Below, in pieces: positions 8,545 to 17,286 of a stretch of DNA of 64,000 nt (positions within the stretch are counted from its first letter, which is position 1; every line of letters begins with the position of its first letter). Position numbers and translations under genes: made by a program. The DNA lies in NCBI RefSeq assembly GCF_003688555.1, contig NZ_REFR01000014.1, forward strand, positions 1-64,000, in the 5' to 3' direction. This stretch comes from Eilatimonas milleporae. Lineage in GTDB: Bacteria > Pseudomonadota > Alphaproteobacteria > Sphingomonadales > Kordiimonadaceae. Under the pieces are notes generated by a model, which was not told the DNA's origin, did not search any database, and saw nothing but the letters and a program-made list of their open reading frames with translations.

Positions 8545-9867
8545 TTGAATTGGGCAGTTGGAGTGCTTGGCGGCACGCCTTCACGCAGGGCCGTGCAGTG
8601 CAGGGCTGAGGGATTTTGTCTTCCGGCAATTCTGATCCCGGCAGTCCTGTTCCTTGTCCTGACAGTTCTTCCCACCGGCCTTACCACTGGCGCGCATGCG
8701 GCGGATACAACGGATGATGCAGACTTCATCCCGCTGCGCGGAGAGGTCTGCGAACTGGGCAGCGAGACACGGCTTTTCCCGGAACAGCTCATCGCGCGCA
8801 GGGGCGATTTCGTCTGTCCGCCGGAACGGTGGGCCTCCACCGGCAGGCATCTGTATTTCAGGGTCCGCGACCCCGGCCTGCTCCGTCCCGGATCAGGGCG
8901 CTGGCATATTCTTTCGGAATTTGTACGGGCCGAAAAGGCAACGGTATCGGCCATCTACAATGACGGGCACATTGAAAGCCAAACCGTCACCGGCGGCGCC
9001 CTTCGCGGCCGCTGGGCCGCAGGCAATTATTTGGACTTTCCCTTGCCCGACCGGTCGGCGGGTTTCGCCCATATTTTCATCGGATATGAGAACGTCGCGG
9101 TGCAAAGCGGCATGATCCGCAAAATCAACGCTGCGCGCGAAGAGCGGTTTCTCTCGGATCAGCGGATGCTGTTCCTGCTGTACGGCCTGCTCAGCGGTAT
9201 TCTGTTTGCCGTCTGCGTCTATAATCTGGCGCTTTACGCCTATATCGGAATGCGGTTTCAACTGTATTACTGCCTGACCGCACTGGCATTTCTGGCGCAT
9301 GGCTCAAGCTGGTCCGGCATTATCGTCTATTTCATACCGGACTACAGCATGGCCTCTCTGGTGCGCACCGCATTCGTGTCCAGCGGCGCAGGCGTATGCG
9401 CCAGCACATTCTTTTTCATTCATTTCCTCGAAGACGGCATGTTGCCGCCCTGGATTGTCCGCAGCCTGAAGGTCATGGCACTCGCAGTTTTGTCGCTGAC
9501 CAGTTTCGCCGCATTCGCTCCGGCGGGCCTGACCATCCTCGGCGACCGGTTGAGCAGCGCGTCGGTTCTGGTGCTGATGGCTTTCGTCCTGACCGCCTTT
9601 GTCATCGCATGGCGTGGCGGCAGCCGTGCGGTCTGGTTCGCCGCTGCGGCCTGGATACTGCCCATTATCGGCGGCATTCTCAGGGCGTCACGCGGCAGCG
9701 GTCTGCTACCGCAGACGGATATCATCGATACAAGCCTTTTTGTCGGGCTGGCACTTGAAGCCCTGCTGCTGTCCATCGGGATTTCGGACCGGCTCAACGT
9801 GTTGCGGCGCGAGGAAACCGCCGGCCGGTCCAATGGCGGCGGGCCTTATCGCCGCCGCGGCGGCTGA
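8545..9867 (+). CDS. 7TM-DISM sensor-like membrane protein without output domain
   Basis: 440 residues: an N-terminal signal or anchor segment, a beta-rich extracytoplasmic domain (about residues 55–200; YFRVRDPG and HIFIGYENV fit a DISM extracellular domain), then seven membrane helices from about residue 208 to 425, starting FLLYGLLSGILFAVCVYNLAL. Proteins of this kind normally continue into a histidine kinase, GGDEF or other signalling domain. Here the chain stops after SDRLNVLRREE with a Gly/Arg-rich tail, and neither other frame downstream shows GGDEF or kinase motifs. The start is a TTG at 8545 with AGGGGG at ideal spacing, and no ATG occurs early in the frame. It could be a truncated gene or a genuine output-less sensor. 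Confidence 0.75.
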   Translation: MNWAVGVLGGTPSRRAVQCRAEGFCLPAILIPAVLFLVLTVLPTGLTTGAHAADTTDDADFIPLRGEVCELGSETRLFPEQLIARRGDFVCPPERWASTGRHLYFRVRDPGLLRPGSGRWHILSEFVRAEKATVSAIYNDGHIESQTVTGGALRGRWAAGNYLDFPLPDRSAGFAHIFIGYENVAVQSGMIRKINAAREERFLSDQRMLFLLYGLLSGILFAVCVYNLALYAYIGMRFQLYYCLTALAFLAHGSSWSGIIVYFIPDYSMASLVRTAFVSSGAGVCASTFFFIHFLEDGMLPPWIVRSLKVMALAVLSLTSFAAFAPAGLTILGDRLSSASVLVLMAFVLTAFVIAWRGGSRAVWFAAAAWILPIIGGILRASRGSGLLPQTDIIDTSLFVGLALEALLLSIGISDRLNVLRREETAGRSNGGGPYRRRGG

Positions 9868-9957
9868 CAGTCTTTGGGCGACACAGGCCCTGGATGACAT
9901 GGGCGGTTTTAAAAAAAGCAAATCCGCCCTCAGTCGGCGGGCGTACCAATTGGCGTT

Positions 9958-11313
9958 ATGAACAGTTTACCGCCACCCTCATCCGGTCGGATTTCGGCCC
10001 TGCGGCTTGCCGCCTACAGCACGCTGGCCTTTCCCCTGGCCGCGGGTGTGCTGGCCCTGCAGATCTTTGTGCCGACCTTTTACGCGGAAAGCCTGGGCCT
10101 CAGCCTGTCCAGCGTCGGACTGATCCTGTTGCTCGCCCGCTTATGGGATACCGTCAGCGACCCCGTCATCGGTGTTCTGTCCGACATCACGCCCATCTCG
10201 CTTGGACGGCGGCGCCTTTGGGTGCTGTGCGGGACACCGCTTCTGATTCTGTCGGCCTGGATGTTGTTCAACCCTGCGGGGCCTGTGACAATCTGGTATC
10301 TGCTGATCTGGACTGTCGCCATTTATCTGGCCGGCACCATGATGATCGTGCCCTATTATGCCTGGGGCGCGGAACTGACGCCCGACTATCATGAACGCAG
10401 CCGCATCAGCGGCGGCCGGGTTTTCACCGGCCTTGCCGCAACCCTCATCACACTGGGTCTGCCGGTTCTTCTGGGCGGGGACGCGAATACCCTGGGGCCG
10501 ACGCTTCGGGGGGTGATCTGGCTGATGGCCGGCACATTGCTGCTGGCCGTTCTGGCGATCATCCTGTTTGTCCCGGACAGACCGCAAGTGCCGCAGGCAA
10601 GTGTCTCGCTTGCCAAAGCCCTGCGCCTGTTTCGAAGGCGTACGCCGCTCAGGCAGTTGCTGGCCGCCTATCTGGTCAACGGCATCGCCAACGCCATCCC
10701 GGCAACCCTGTTCCTCCTGTACACAACGCACAAGCTGGACGGTGGCGACCGTTCGGGACTGTGGCTGTTCACATACTTCGCCTGTGCGGCCGTATCGACC
10801 CCCTTCTGGGTGTGGCTGGCCGGCCGCATGGGCAAAGACCGTACCTGGCGCAGGGCCGTCATCTTTGCCTGTCTGACCTTCGTATGGACACCGTTTCTGG
10901 GGCCGGACGACCATCTGATTTACCTTGTGATCGTCATCCTCGGCGGTTTTGCGGCGGGCGCCGATCTGGTCCTGCCCATCGCCCTTCAGGCCGATCTTGT
11001 GGACTGGGACGCCGCCCGCACCGGAAAAGCCCGGCCCGGTATTTTTTTCGCCATCTGGGGGACGACAACCAAACTGGGGTTCGCGCTGGCCGTGGGCATC
11101 GCCTTTCCGCTGCTGGACCTGATCGGTTTCAGAACGGACGGCAGCAATACGGGCGCCGCGCTTGCGGGTCTTGGCATCATCTACGGACTTGTGCCCGTTC
11201 TTTTGAAGCTGATCGCCCTGTGGATCATGCAGGGCTATCCCATCACGCGGGCCGTTCATGACGGCATACAGCGCCGGCTTCATGCCCGCGGCATAGCCTG
11301 GTCGGCCCCCTGA
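9958..11313 (+). CDS. MFS transporter, GPH (sugar–cation symporter) type
   Basis: 451 residues with about 12 hydrophobic helices. The N-terminal motif LLLLARLWDTVSDPVIGVLSD followed by GRRRLWVLCGTP is the MelB/GPH-family signature between helices 2 and 3, so this is probably an inner-membrane cation-coupled carrier for a sugar or glycoside-like solute. VPYYAWGAELTPDYHERSRI and ADLVLPIALQADLVDWD are further family-typical stretches. It lies 90 bases after the output-less sensor in the same direction, and a functional link is possible but unproven. The start has no strong ribosome-binding site. The substrate cannot be assigned from sequence. Confidence 0.88.
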   Translation: MNSLPPPSSGRISALRLAAYSTLAFPLAAGVLALQIFVPTFYAESLGLSLSSVGLILLLARLWDTVSDPVIGVLSDITPISLGRRRLWVLCGTPLLILSAWMLFNPAGPVTIWYLLIWTVAIYLAGTMMIVPYYAWGAELTPDYHERSRISGGRVFTGLAATLITLGLPVLLGGDANTLGPTLRGVIWLMAGTLLLAVLAIILFVPDRPQVPQASVSLAKALRLFRRRTPLRQLLAAYLVNGIANAIPATLFLLYTTHKLDGGDRSGLWLFTYFACAAVSTPFWVWLAGRMGKDRTWRRAVIFACLTFVWTPFLGPDDHLIYLVIVILGGFAAGADLVLPIALQADLVDWDAARTGKARPGIFFAIWGTTTKLGFALAVGIAFPLLDLIGFRTDGSNTGAALAGLGIIYGLVPVLLKLIALWIMQGYPITRAVHDGIQRRLHARGIAWSAP

Positions 11314-11359
11314 CGCCCACCTAGGCGGCAATCGGACGACAGGGGGCCCGCCCCGTGAT

Positions 11360-11878
11360 ATGGTTGCGGCCATGGCGGATGAAGTCAGACGCGCATGGCG
11401 TGTCGCGGCAATCCTGGTGTTCACAGTGATACCGGCAGGTTCGGCGTCCCTGACATCCGGTGCCGCGACCGTTCCGGCACGGGACGGACTGGGTTTTCTG
11501 TGCGGCACATGGGCCGCCGTGCAAGGTCCACGTACAATTTTCGAACACTGGTCCCCCTCGCGCGGCGGGCAACGTCTCGGCTACACCCAGACCATTGTGG
11601 ACGGTACCGTCAAAACGTATGAGACCCTGCGTATCGACAGGCGGGACGGACAACTGACCCTGACAGCCAGTCCATCAAACCAGACGACAGTATCCTTTGC
11701 CCTTGCCCGTCAGTCGGAGGGGGAGGCGGTCTTCATCAACCCCGACCACGATTTTCCGCAACAGATCGCCTATCGCCTGAGGGACGGCAGGCTGATTGCC
11801 CACATTTATCGCACAGCGGCACCGGCGGCGGAGCCCGCAGCCAGCTGGCAATATGACCGCGTGGCCCCCTGCCATTAA
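11360..11878 (+). CDS. DUF6265 family exported protein
   Basis: 172 residues with a hydrophobic N-terminal export segment (VAAILVFTVIPAGSASL). The rest matches the DUF6265 pattern: LGFLCGTWAAVQGP, FEHWSPSRGGQRLGYTQTI, YETLRIDRRDG, and FINPDHDFPQQIAYRLRDG, where the HDFPQ segment is characteristic. The family is thought to be a small lipocalin-like beta barrel of unknown function. The start at 11360 could equally be the Met at 11372. It follows the MFS gene by 46 bases in the same direction. Confidence 0.8.
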   Translation: MVAAMADEVRRAWRVAAILVFTVIPAGSASLTSGAATVPARDGLGFLCGTWAAVQGPRTIFEHWSPSRGGQRLGYTQTIVDGTVKTYETLRIDRRDGQLTLTASPSNQTTVSFALARQSEGEAVFINPDHDFPQQIAYRLRDGRLIAHIYRTAAPAAEPAASWQYDRVAPCH

Positions 11879-12052
11879 AGCCGGACCGGAAAACACACCG
11901 GTCCCTTCACATCCACGATATATGCGGCATATGCACCGGCATGACGCACCGCGCCTGTCCATACCGGCGCGCAATGCCACTTTCACGGCGGTGCACATTT
12001 GCACATGGCCCCCGCACGGTTATAGTGGCGCAATCGGCAAGGGAGGGTCATG

Positions 12053-12820
12053 ATGCTGGAGATTGTTCAACTGCCCGTCCTGCAGGACAATTATCTTTAC
12101 CTGCTTCATGACAGGGACAGCGGAGAGACCGCCGTGGTCGATCCGGCCGTCGACCAGCCGGTCGAAGCGGCATGCGCCGAGCGCGGCTGGTCGCTCAGCC
12201 ATATTTTCAACACACACCACCACTGGGATCATACCGGCGCCAATCTGAAGCTGAAGGAAAAGCACGGCCTGACAATTGTCGGCCCGGCGGCCGAGCGCGA
12301 CCGCATTCCCGGCATTGATATCGCCGTCGGCGACGGCGACCATGTCCATCTGGGCGAAAGCTCCGCCCTCGTTTACGATGTCCCCGGTCATACCAGCGGA
12401 CATATCGCCTACTATTTCGATGCGGATCAGGCTCTCTTTTGCGGAGACACGCTGTTTTCGATGGGATGCGGGCGACTGTTCGAGGGATCGCCGGAAACGA
12501 TGTGGACATCCCTGTGCAAGCTGATGCAGCTGCCGGACGAAACGCGGATTTACTGTGCCCACGAATACACGGAGGCAAACGGTCGTTTCGCCCTCAGTGT
12601 CGACCCCGCCAATCACAGCTTGCAGGATCGCATGGCCGAGGTACGGGCCCTGCGTGCCAAGGGACATCCGACCATCCCGTCAACGCTGGGAGTGGAAAGA
12701 GCGACCAATCCCTTCCTGCGCGCAGCGGATGAAAATTTACAGACAGCACTTGATATGGTGGGGGCGCCGCCCGTGCGAGTTTTCGCCGAGACACGCCGCC
12801 GCAAGGATCATTTCTCATAA
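12053..12820 (+). CDS. gloB: hydroxyacylglutathione hydrolase (glyoxalase II)
   Basis: About 255 residues. Hydrolyses S-lactoylglutathione to lactate and glutathione in methylglyoxal detoxification. The metallo-beta-lactamase zinc motif THHHWDHTG is present, with GHTSGH, FCGDTLF supplying the bridging Asp and YCAHEYTEANGRFA with the last His. The C-terminal substrate-binding residues RRRKD are retained. Two ATG codons are adjacent at 12050 and 12053. The second is chosen because GGGAGGG at 12041–12047 is better spaced from it. The length is that of the standard enzyme. It lies just upstream of the prolyl oligopeptidase gene. Confidence 0.95.
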   Translation: MLEIVQLPVLQDNYLYLLHDRDSGETAVVDPAVDQPVEAACAERGWSLSHIFNTHHHWDHTGANLKLKEKHGLTIVGPAAERDRIPGIDIAVGDGDHVHLGESSALVYDVPGHTSGHIAYYFDADQALFCGDTLFSMGCGRLFEGSPETMWTSLCKLMQLPDETRIYCAHEYTEANGRFALSVDPANHSLQDRMAEVRALRAKGHPTIPSTLGVERATNPFLRAADENLQTALDMVGAPPVRVFAETRRRKDHFS

Positions 12821-12862
12821 ATGCGAGGGCCACACCCAACGGCCCGGGGGGAGAAGAAAATC

Positions 12863-15100
12863 ATGACACAAACAAAGCCGTCCATACCGGACCCATGCCG
12901 CCTGATAAGCCGTCTGATGACCGGCCGGCGCTCCGTCACCCTGACAGCCGTGCTTGCCGCCATGCTGGCGGCATGCGGCCAGCCGGAACAGAACACCGGA
13001 AGTACCGAGGAAACACCACAGGACATGACACAACAAACAGTTCAGGACGTGCCGGCGGATCATGCCGGCGACGCCGCACAGGACCCCTATCTGTGGCTTG
13101 AAGAGGTCGAAGGCGAAGAAGCCCTTGCATGGGTTGAAGCCCGTAATACGGTCTCAAAAGCACGGCTGGAAGGGCATCCGGCTTTTCAGGCACACTATGA
13201 CAAGGCCCTCGCGGTTTATAACGCCGAGGATAAAATCCCTTACGGCGAACTGCTGGGCGGCGCGGTCCACAATTTCTGGCAGGACAGCAACAATGTACGC
13301 GGCCTGTGGCGACGGACCGGTCTCGACTCCTACCGGGACACGGCCCCGGACTGGCAAACCATTCTTGATCTGGACGCCCTCGCGGACGCTGAGGGGGAAA
13401 ACTGGGTCTATAAGGGGCGTGACTGTCTGGCCCCCGATTTCAACCGCTGTCTTGTCAGGCTGTCGCGCGGCGGCGGCGATGCCGTCGTCGTACGGGAATT
13501 TGACATTGAGGAACGCAGTTTCGTCGAAAACGGCTTTGTCAGCCCGGAGTCCAAGCAATGGCTCGCATGGGTGGACAGCGACACCCTGATGATCGCCACC
13601 GATTTCGGCGACGGCACCATGAACGAAAGCGGCTATCCGCGTCAGGTTCGGCTGTGGAAACGCGGCATGCCGCTGTCAGACGCGCGCCTGATCCTGGACA
13701 GCGACCCGGCCCTTGTCTTCAATTTTCCCATGAGCAGCCACCGGCGTGACGGCACCTATGCCGGCGTCATCCAGGGGCCCGACTTTTTCACCCAGATCCT
13801 TCATTTATGGGTGGATGACGACCTGAAAACCCTGCCCCTGCCGCGCGAGATCGATTTCAAGGGATTTTTCGCCGACTGGATGCTGATCCAGATGCGCAAG
13901 GACTGGTCCCTTCCCGGCGGCAAAAAGGCTGCCAGCGGATCACTTGTCGCCGTCAGGGTCGCCGATGCACTGGCGGGCACGCCGGCCGACAGCCTGACCA
14001 GTCTGTTCGAACCGGATGACCGGCAATCCATCGATGACGTTCAGATCGGACAGGACAGGGTTTATCTGTCGGTTCTGGACAATGTGACAGGACGCCTGAT
14101 TTCAGCGGCCCCGCAGGACAGCGCATGGGTTGTCACCGATATTGCCATGCCGGAAAATGGCACATTGTCCCTTGTCAGTGTCGACGAGTGGCGCGATGCC
14201 GCCCTGATCGGGTTTGAAAGTTTTCTGCAGGCCGATACGCTTTATCTGGCGGGCAACACGGCCCCGACCGCCATCAAGGCGCTGCCCGCACGCTTTGACG
14301 CCGGTGCGTTGATGGTGGAACAGCGTGCCGCCACATCCCGCGACGGCACACGCATCCCCTATTTCGTTATCCGTCCGGAAAATTTCCGCAAAGACGGCAG
14401 CGCGCCGACCATGCTGTATGGCTATGGCGGCTTTGAAATCGCCCTGACTCCAAGTTACCTGACCGGTTTCAGCCAGCTTTGGGTCGAGAACGGCGGCACC
14501 TATGTCGTCGCCAACATCCGGGGCGGCGGCGAATTCGGGCCGCGCTGGCATCAGGCCGCCCTGAAAGCCAACCGCCAGCGGGCCTATGACGACTTCATCG
14601 CGGTGGCGGAAGATCTGGTTGCCGCCGGCTATACCAGCCCGGCCCGGCTTGGCATCCGCGGCGGCTCCAACGGGGGCCTTCTTGTCGGCGCCACCTTCAC
14701 CCAGCGGCCGGATCTGTTCGGGGCCGTTATCTGCGCCGTGCCGCTTCTGGACATGCGGCGCTACGACAAGCTGCTCGCCGGTGCCTCATGGGTCGGGGAA
14801 TATGGCGATCCGGACAATCCGGATGAATGGGCCTTTATCAGGGAATATTCCCCTTATCAGAATGTGGCGGCGGATGCCGATTATCCGGAAATCTTTTTCT
14901 TTACATCGACCAAGGACGACCGGGTCCATCCCGGTCATGCGCGGAAAATGGCCGCCAAGATGACCGATCAGGGGCATGAGATCATCTACTATGAAAACAC
15001 CGAAGGCGGCCATGCGGCTGCCGCCAATCTCAAACAGCGCGCCTTCACCGACGCACTGCAGATGATCTACGCCTCGCAAAGCCTGATGAAGAAAGAGTGA
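12863..15100 (+). CDS. prolyl oligopeptidase family serine peptidase, lipoprotein
   Basis: About 745 residues of peptidase family S9. The N-terminus carries a lipoprotein signal with lipobox LAAC (LAAMLAACGQP), followed by a low-complexity Thr/Gln linker, so the enzyme is probably anchored in the periplasm. A beta-propeller occupies roughly residues 70–440, and the C-terminal alpha/beta-hydrolase domain holds the catalytic Ser in GGSNGGLLVGA, Asp in STKDDRVHPGH and His in EGGHAAA. DPYLWLEEVEG at the start of the mature part is typical of S9A enzymes, which cut short proline-containing peptides. The ATG at 12863 is chosen because GGGGGGAGAAG lies upstream and it gives the lipoprotein signal. 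A strong terminator follows. Confidence 0.93.
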   Translation: MTQTKPSIPDPCRLISRLMTGRRSVTLTAVLAAMLAACGQPEQNTGSTEETPQDMTQQTVQDVPADHAGDAAQDPYLWLEEVEGEEALAWVEARNTVSKARLEGHPAFQAHYDKALAVYNAEDKIPYGELLGGAVHNFWQDSNNVRGLWRRTGLDSYRDTAPDWQTILDLDALADAEGENWVYKGRDCLAPDFNRCLVRLSRGGGDAVVVREFDIEERSFVENGFVSPESKQWLAWVDSDTLMIATDFGDGTMNESGYPRQVRLWKRGMPLSDARLILDSDPALVFNFPMSSHRRDGTYAGVIQGPDFFTQILHLWVDDDLKTLPLPREIDFKGFFADWMLIQMRKDWSLPGGKKAASGSLVAVRVADALAGTPADSLTSLFEPDDRQSIDDVQIGQDRVYLSVLDNVTGRLISAAPQDSAWVVTDIAMPENGTLSLVSVDEWRDAALIGFESFLQADTLYLAGNTAPTAIKALPARFDAGALMVEQRAATSRDGTRIPYFVIRPENFRKDGSAPTMLYGYGGFEIALTPSYLTGFSQLWVENGGTYVVANIRGGGEFGPRWHQAALKANRQRAYDDFIAVAEDLVAAGYTSPARLGIRGGSNGGLLVGATFTQRPDLFGAVICAVPLLDMRRYDKLLAGASWVGEYGDPDNPDEWAFIREYSPYQNVAADADYPEIFFFTSTKDDRVHPGHARKMAAKMTDQGHEIIYYENTEGGHAAAANLKQRAFTDALQMIYASQSLMKKE

Positions 15101-15145
15101 CGCCTCTGTGACAGGCGGATAAAGAACCGAACCCAGATCGGGTGC

Positions 15146-15179
15146 AAAGGCTGCCGGCGTAATTACCGGCAGCCTTTTT
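15146..15179 (+). terminator. rho-independent terminator after the S9 peptidase gene
   Basis: A 12-bp perfect stem (15146–15157 with 15166–15177, AAAGGCTGCCGG and its complement) with an 8-base loop is followed by a T-run. It lies 45 bases after the peptidase stop codon and isolates that gene from the cys operon. Confidence 0.92.
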
Positions 15180-15180
15180 G

Positions 15181-15461
15181 CGTGATCGGCACAATCATGC
15201 GGCCATGATACGCCCAATCCCCGAAACCCGTATATGGTCGATCTACATCATATCGATAAATTAGATTTCATTTTCTTTTTCACTCCAATAAACTTACTAG
15301 AAAGCAAAATTTTTCTAAGCATGCTGCATAATTCTTCTCGTTTGATGCAAAAGGCACCGTGAGCCATTTTTGGCATCGAGCATGGCAGGGCAAAGGTCCG
15401 ACAGGGTCGGGATCAGGGCTGTTCCGAAAACAGCGCCCGCATATAAAACGAGGAGGCGGTC
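15181..15461 (+). promoter_or_regulatory. AT-rich regulatory region upstream of the cys operon
   Basis: This gap holds no gene. From about 15235 to 15350 it is strikingly AT-rich compared with the rest of the window, with runs such as ATTTCATTTTCTTTTT, and contains the inverted repeat TAGAAA–N8–TTTCTA at 15298–15317. Closer to cysG are two small hairpins, CCGAC–AGG–GTCGG near 15394 and GCTGTT–CCGAA–AACAGC near 15420, and GAGGAGG just before the start codon. A promoter and a LysR-type operator are expected for a sulfur operon, and the LysR gene at 20458 is the obvious candidate regulator (inference). I could not assign exact −35 and −10 boxes. Confidence 0.5.
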
Positions 15462-16940
15462 ATGCAGTCTATTCCCATTTTCCTGAGTGCCGAGCACCAG
15501 CATGTCCTGATTGTCGGGGCCACCGCGGCCGCAATGGCGAAACTGGCCCTGCTGGCGGAAAGCGCCGTTCGCATCACGCTGATTGATCCGGATGCCGCAA
15601 AAGCAGCATCGGCGGCAGGCCTGACATCTGAAAATCTGACATCTGAAAATCTCGCATCCACAAAACAGGCGCCGCTGACGCTTGAACTGATCGACAGGTC
15701 CGCGCAGGAAGACGATGTCAAAGGCAAAACCCTTGTCTATATCGCCAGTGATGATGGCCTTGTCGAAGAGCGCCTTATCCGCGCCGCACGAGAACGGGGG
15801 GTGCCCCTCAATGTGGTGGACAAACCTGCGAAAAGCAGTTTCATAACGCCTGCGCAATTTCATCGCGGCCCGCTGAAAGTCGCCTTTTCATCAGGCGGTG
15901 TGGCACCGGTTTTTGTCCGCCGTCTCAGAAGCCTGCTTGAGACCATCGTGCCTACCTCTCTCGGCACCCTGGCCTCTGCCGCCGGGCGGGCGAAGACCGG
16001 CGTGAAAACCCTGCTGCCGGACGGGACGGCACGGCGCCTTTTCTGGGATCGGCTGTTTGACCGCGCGGACGCCTTCGACGGTCTGGACGAGGATGAAGCC
16101 GTCCGGAGGATTCTGGACGACGCCCGGACAGCCGCGGGCACGCATGCATATGGACTGGTTCAGCTTGTCGGGGCCGGCCCGGGAGACCCGGACCTGCTGA
16201 CGATCAAGGCCCACCGCGCCCTTCAGCAAGCGGATGTGATTTTCTATGACCGGCTGGTCAGCCGCGATGTGCTCGCCCTGGCACGACGCGATGCCGAGCT
16301 GGTTTTCGTCGGCAAACGCGAAGGCAACCACGGTGTCGGTCAGGATCGCATCAATGCCCTTCTGGTCGAACACGCCCTTGCGGGCAGACGCGTTGTCCGT
16401 CTGAAAAGCGGCGATCCGCTGACCTTTGCCCGCGCCGGCGAGGAATTGACCGAACTGCGTGCGGCCGGCATCAGGACCGAGATCGTCCCCGGCATCACCG
16501 CCCTGACCGGGATTTCCGCAGCCACGCAGATACCGGTCACCGACCGCACGCATTCGTCCAGTGTTACCCTGGTAACGGGGCATACCAAGGACGGTTCCTA
16601 TGCCGACTGGGCCGATCTGGCTGGAAAAGGCAGAACGCTTGCCGTTTACATGGGACTGGGCGGCGCCGAAAAAATGACGTCGGAGTTGATCCGCCACGGG
16701 GTTGCAGGCAGCACGCCTGTCGCAGTGGTCGAAAACGGTACGCGGCCGGAGGAACGGCGTTTCTACGGCACACTTGCCGATCTGCCGGCACTGGTACGGG
16801 ATCACAAGGTCAAAAGCCCGGCTCTTCTGATCATTGGCGATGTGGTCACGCTGGCCCGCGACTTTCCGTCAGACGGCACACAGGGCAGCGCCGACGACCG
16901 GTTTGATTTCGTCCGCCACGCCCTTCTGGCCGTTGCCTGA
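15462..16940 (+). CDS. cysG: siroheme synthase (uroporphyrinogen methyltransferase / dehydrogenase / ferrochelatase)
   Basis: 492 residues with the two-part CysG layout. The N-terminal third is the precorrin-2 dehydrogenase/ferrochelatase part, with the Asp of VVDKPAKSSF and the SSGGVAPVF segment. From about residue 228 the SAM uroporphyrinogen-III methyltransferase follows: VGAGPGDPDLLTIKA, YDRLVS, LKSGDPLTFARAGEEL and VENGTRPEER. It makes siroheme for the sulfite reductase encoded downstream. Two oddities are visible: the Rossmann glycine motif reads VGATAAAMAK instead of the usual GGG pattern, and a 15-bp tandem duplication at 15621–15650 repeats LTSEN. The start at 15462 is preceded by GAGGAGG. 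First gene of the operon. Confidence 0.95.
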   Translation: MQSIPIFLSAEHQHVLIVGATAAAMAKLALLAESAVRITLIDPDAAKAASAAGLTSENLTSENLASTKQAPLTLELIDRSAQEDDVKGKTLVYIASDDGLVEERLIRAARERGVPLNVVDKPAKSSFITPAQFHRGPLKVAFSSGGVAPVFVRRLRSLLETIVPTSLGTLASAAGRAKTGVKTLLPDGTARRLFWDRLFDRADAFDGLDEDEAVRRILDDARTAAGTHAYGLVQLVGAGPGDPDLLTIKAHRALQQADVIFYDRLVSRDVLALARRDAELVFVGKREGNHGVGQDRINALLVEHALAGRRVVRLKSGDPLTFARAGEELTELRAAGIRTEIVPGITALTGISAATQIPVTDRTHSSSVTLVTGHTKDGSYADWADLAGKGRTLAVYMGLGGAEKMTSELIRHGVAGSTPVAVVENGTRPEERRFYGTLADLPALVRDHKVKSPALLIIGDVVTLARDFPSDGTQGSADDRFDFVRHALLAVA

Positions 16941-16958
16941 CGTTTAAGGACAAAGACC

Positions 16959-17282
16959 ATGGCCAAGAAGCTCAAAGGACCGCAATTGATCATCGCCAAC
17001 CGTCTGGATGACGGACGCGTGGTCTTTCTGACGGAAGCCGGCAGTTGGAGCGTGGAGGCACGGGACGCCGCCATCGCCGAAGACCCGGCCGCCGTCGATG
17101 CTCTCGTTGAACGCGCCCGGCTGGCCTCCGACGCCAACCATGTGGTTGATCCGCAACCGGTTGAAGCCGCGCAGTCCGGCGGCGGCACCGTGCCCGCACA
17201 CATCAAACACGCCATGCAGTCGCGGGGCCCGAGCGTAAGGCCCGATCTCGGCTATCAGGTTGCCCCCGACTGGGAGGGATAA
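16959..17282 (+). CDS. DUF2849 domain protein of the sulfite reductase operon
   Basis: 107 residues. It matches the DUF2849 family, found in alphaproteobacteria between cysG and the sulfite reductase gene: KGPQLIIANRLDDGRVVFL, EAGSWSVEARDAAIAEDPA, and a C-terminal DLGYQVAPDWEG. No enzyme motif or membrane segment is visible. Its fixed position suggests a helper for siroheme delivery or for electron transfer to sulfite reductase (inference). The stop at 17282 lies four bases before the cysI start, whose ribosome-binding site is inside this gene, so translation is probably coupled. Confidence 0.9.
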   Translation: MAKKLKGPQLIIANRLDDGRVVFLTEAGSWSVEARDAAIAEDPAAVDALVERARLASDANHVVDPQPVEAAQSGGGTVPAHIKHAMQSRGPSVRPDLGYQVAPDWEG

Positions 17283-17286
17283 ATCA

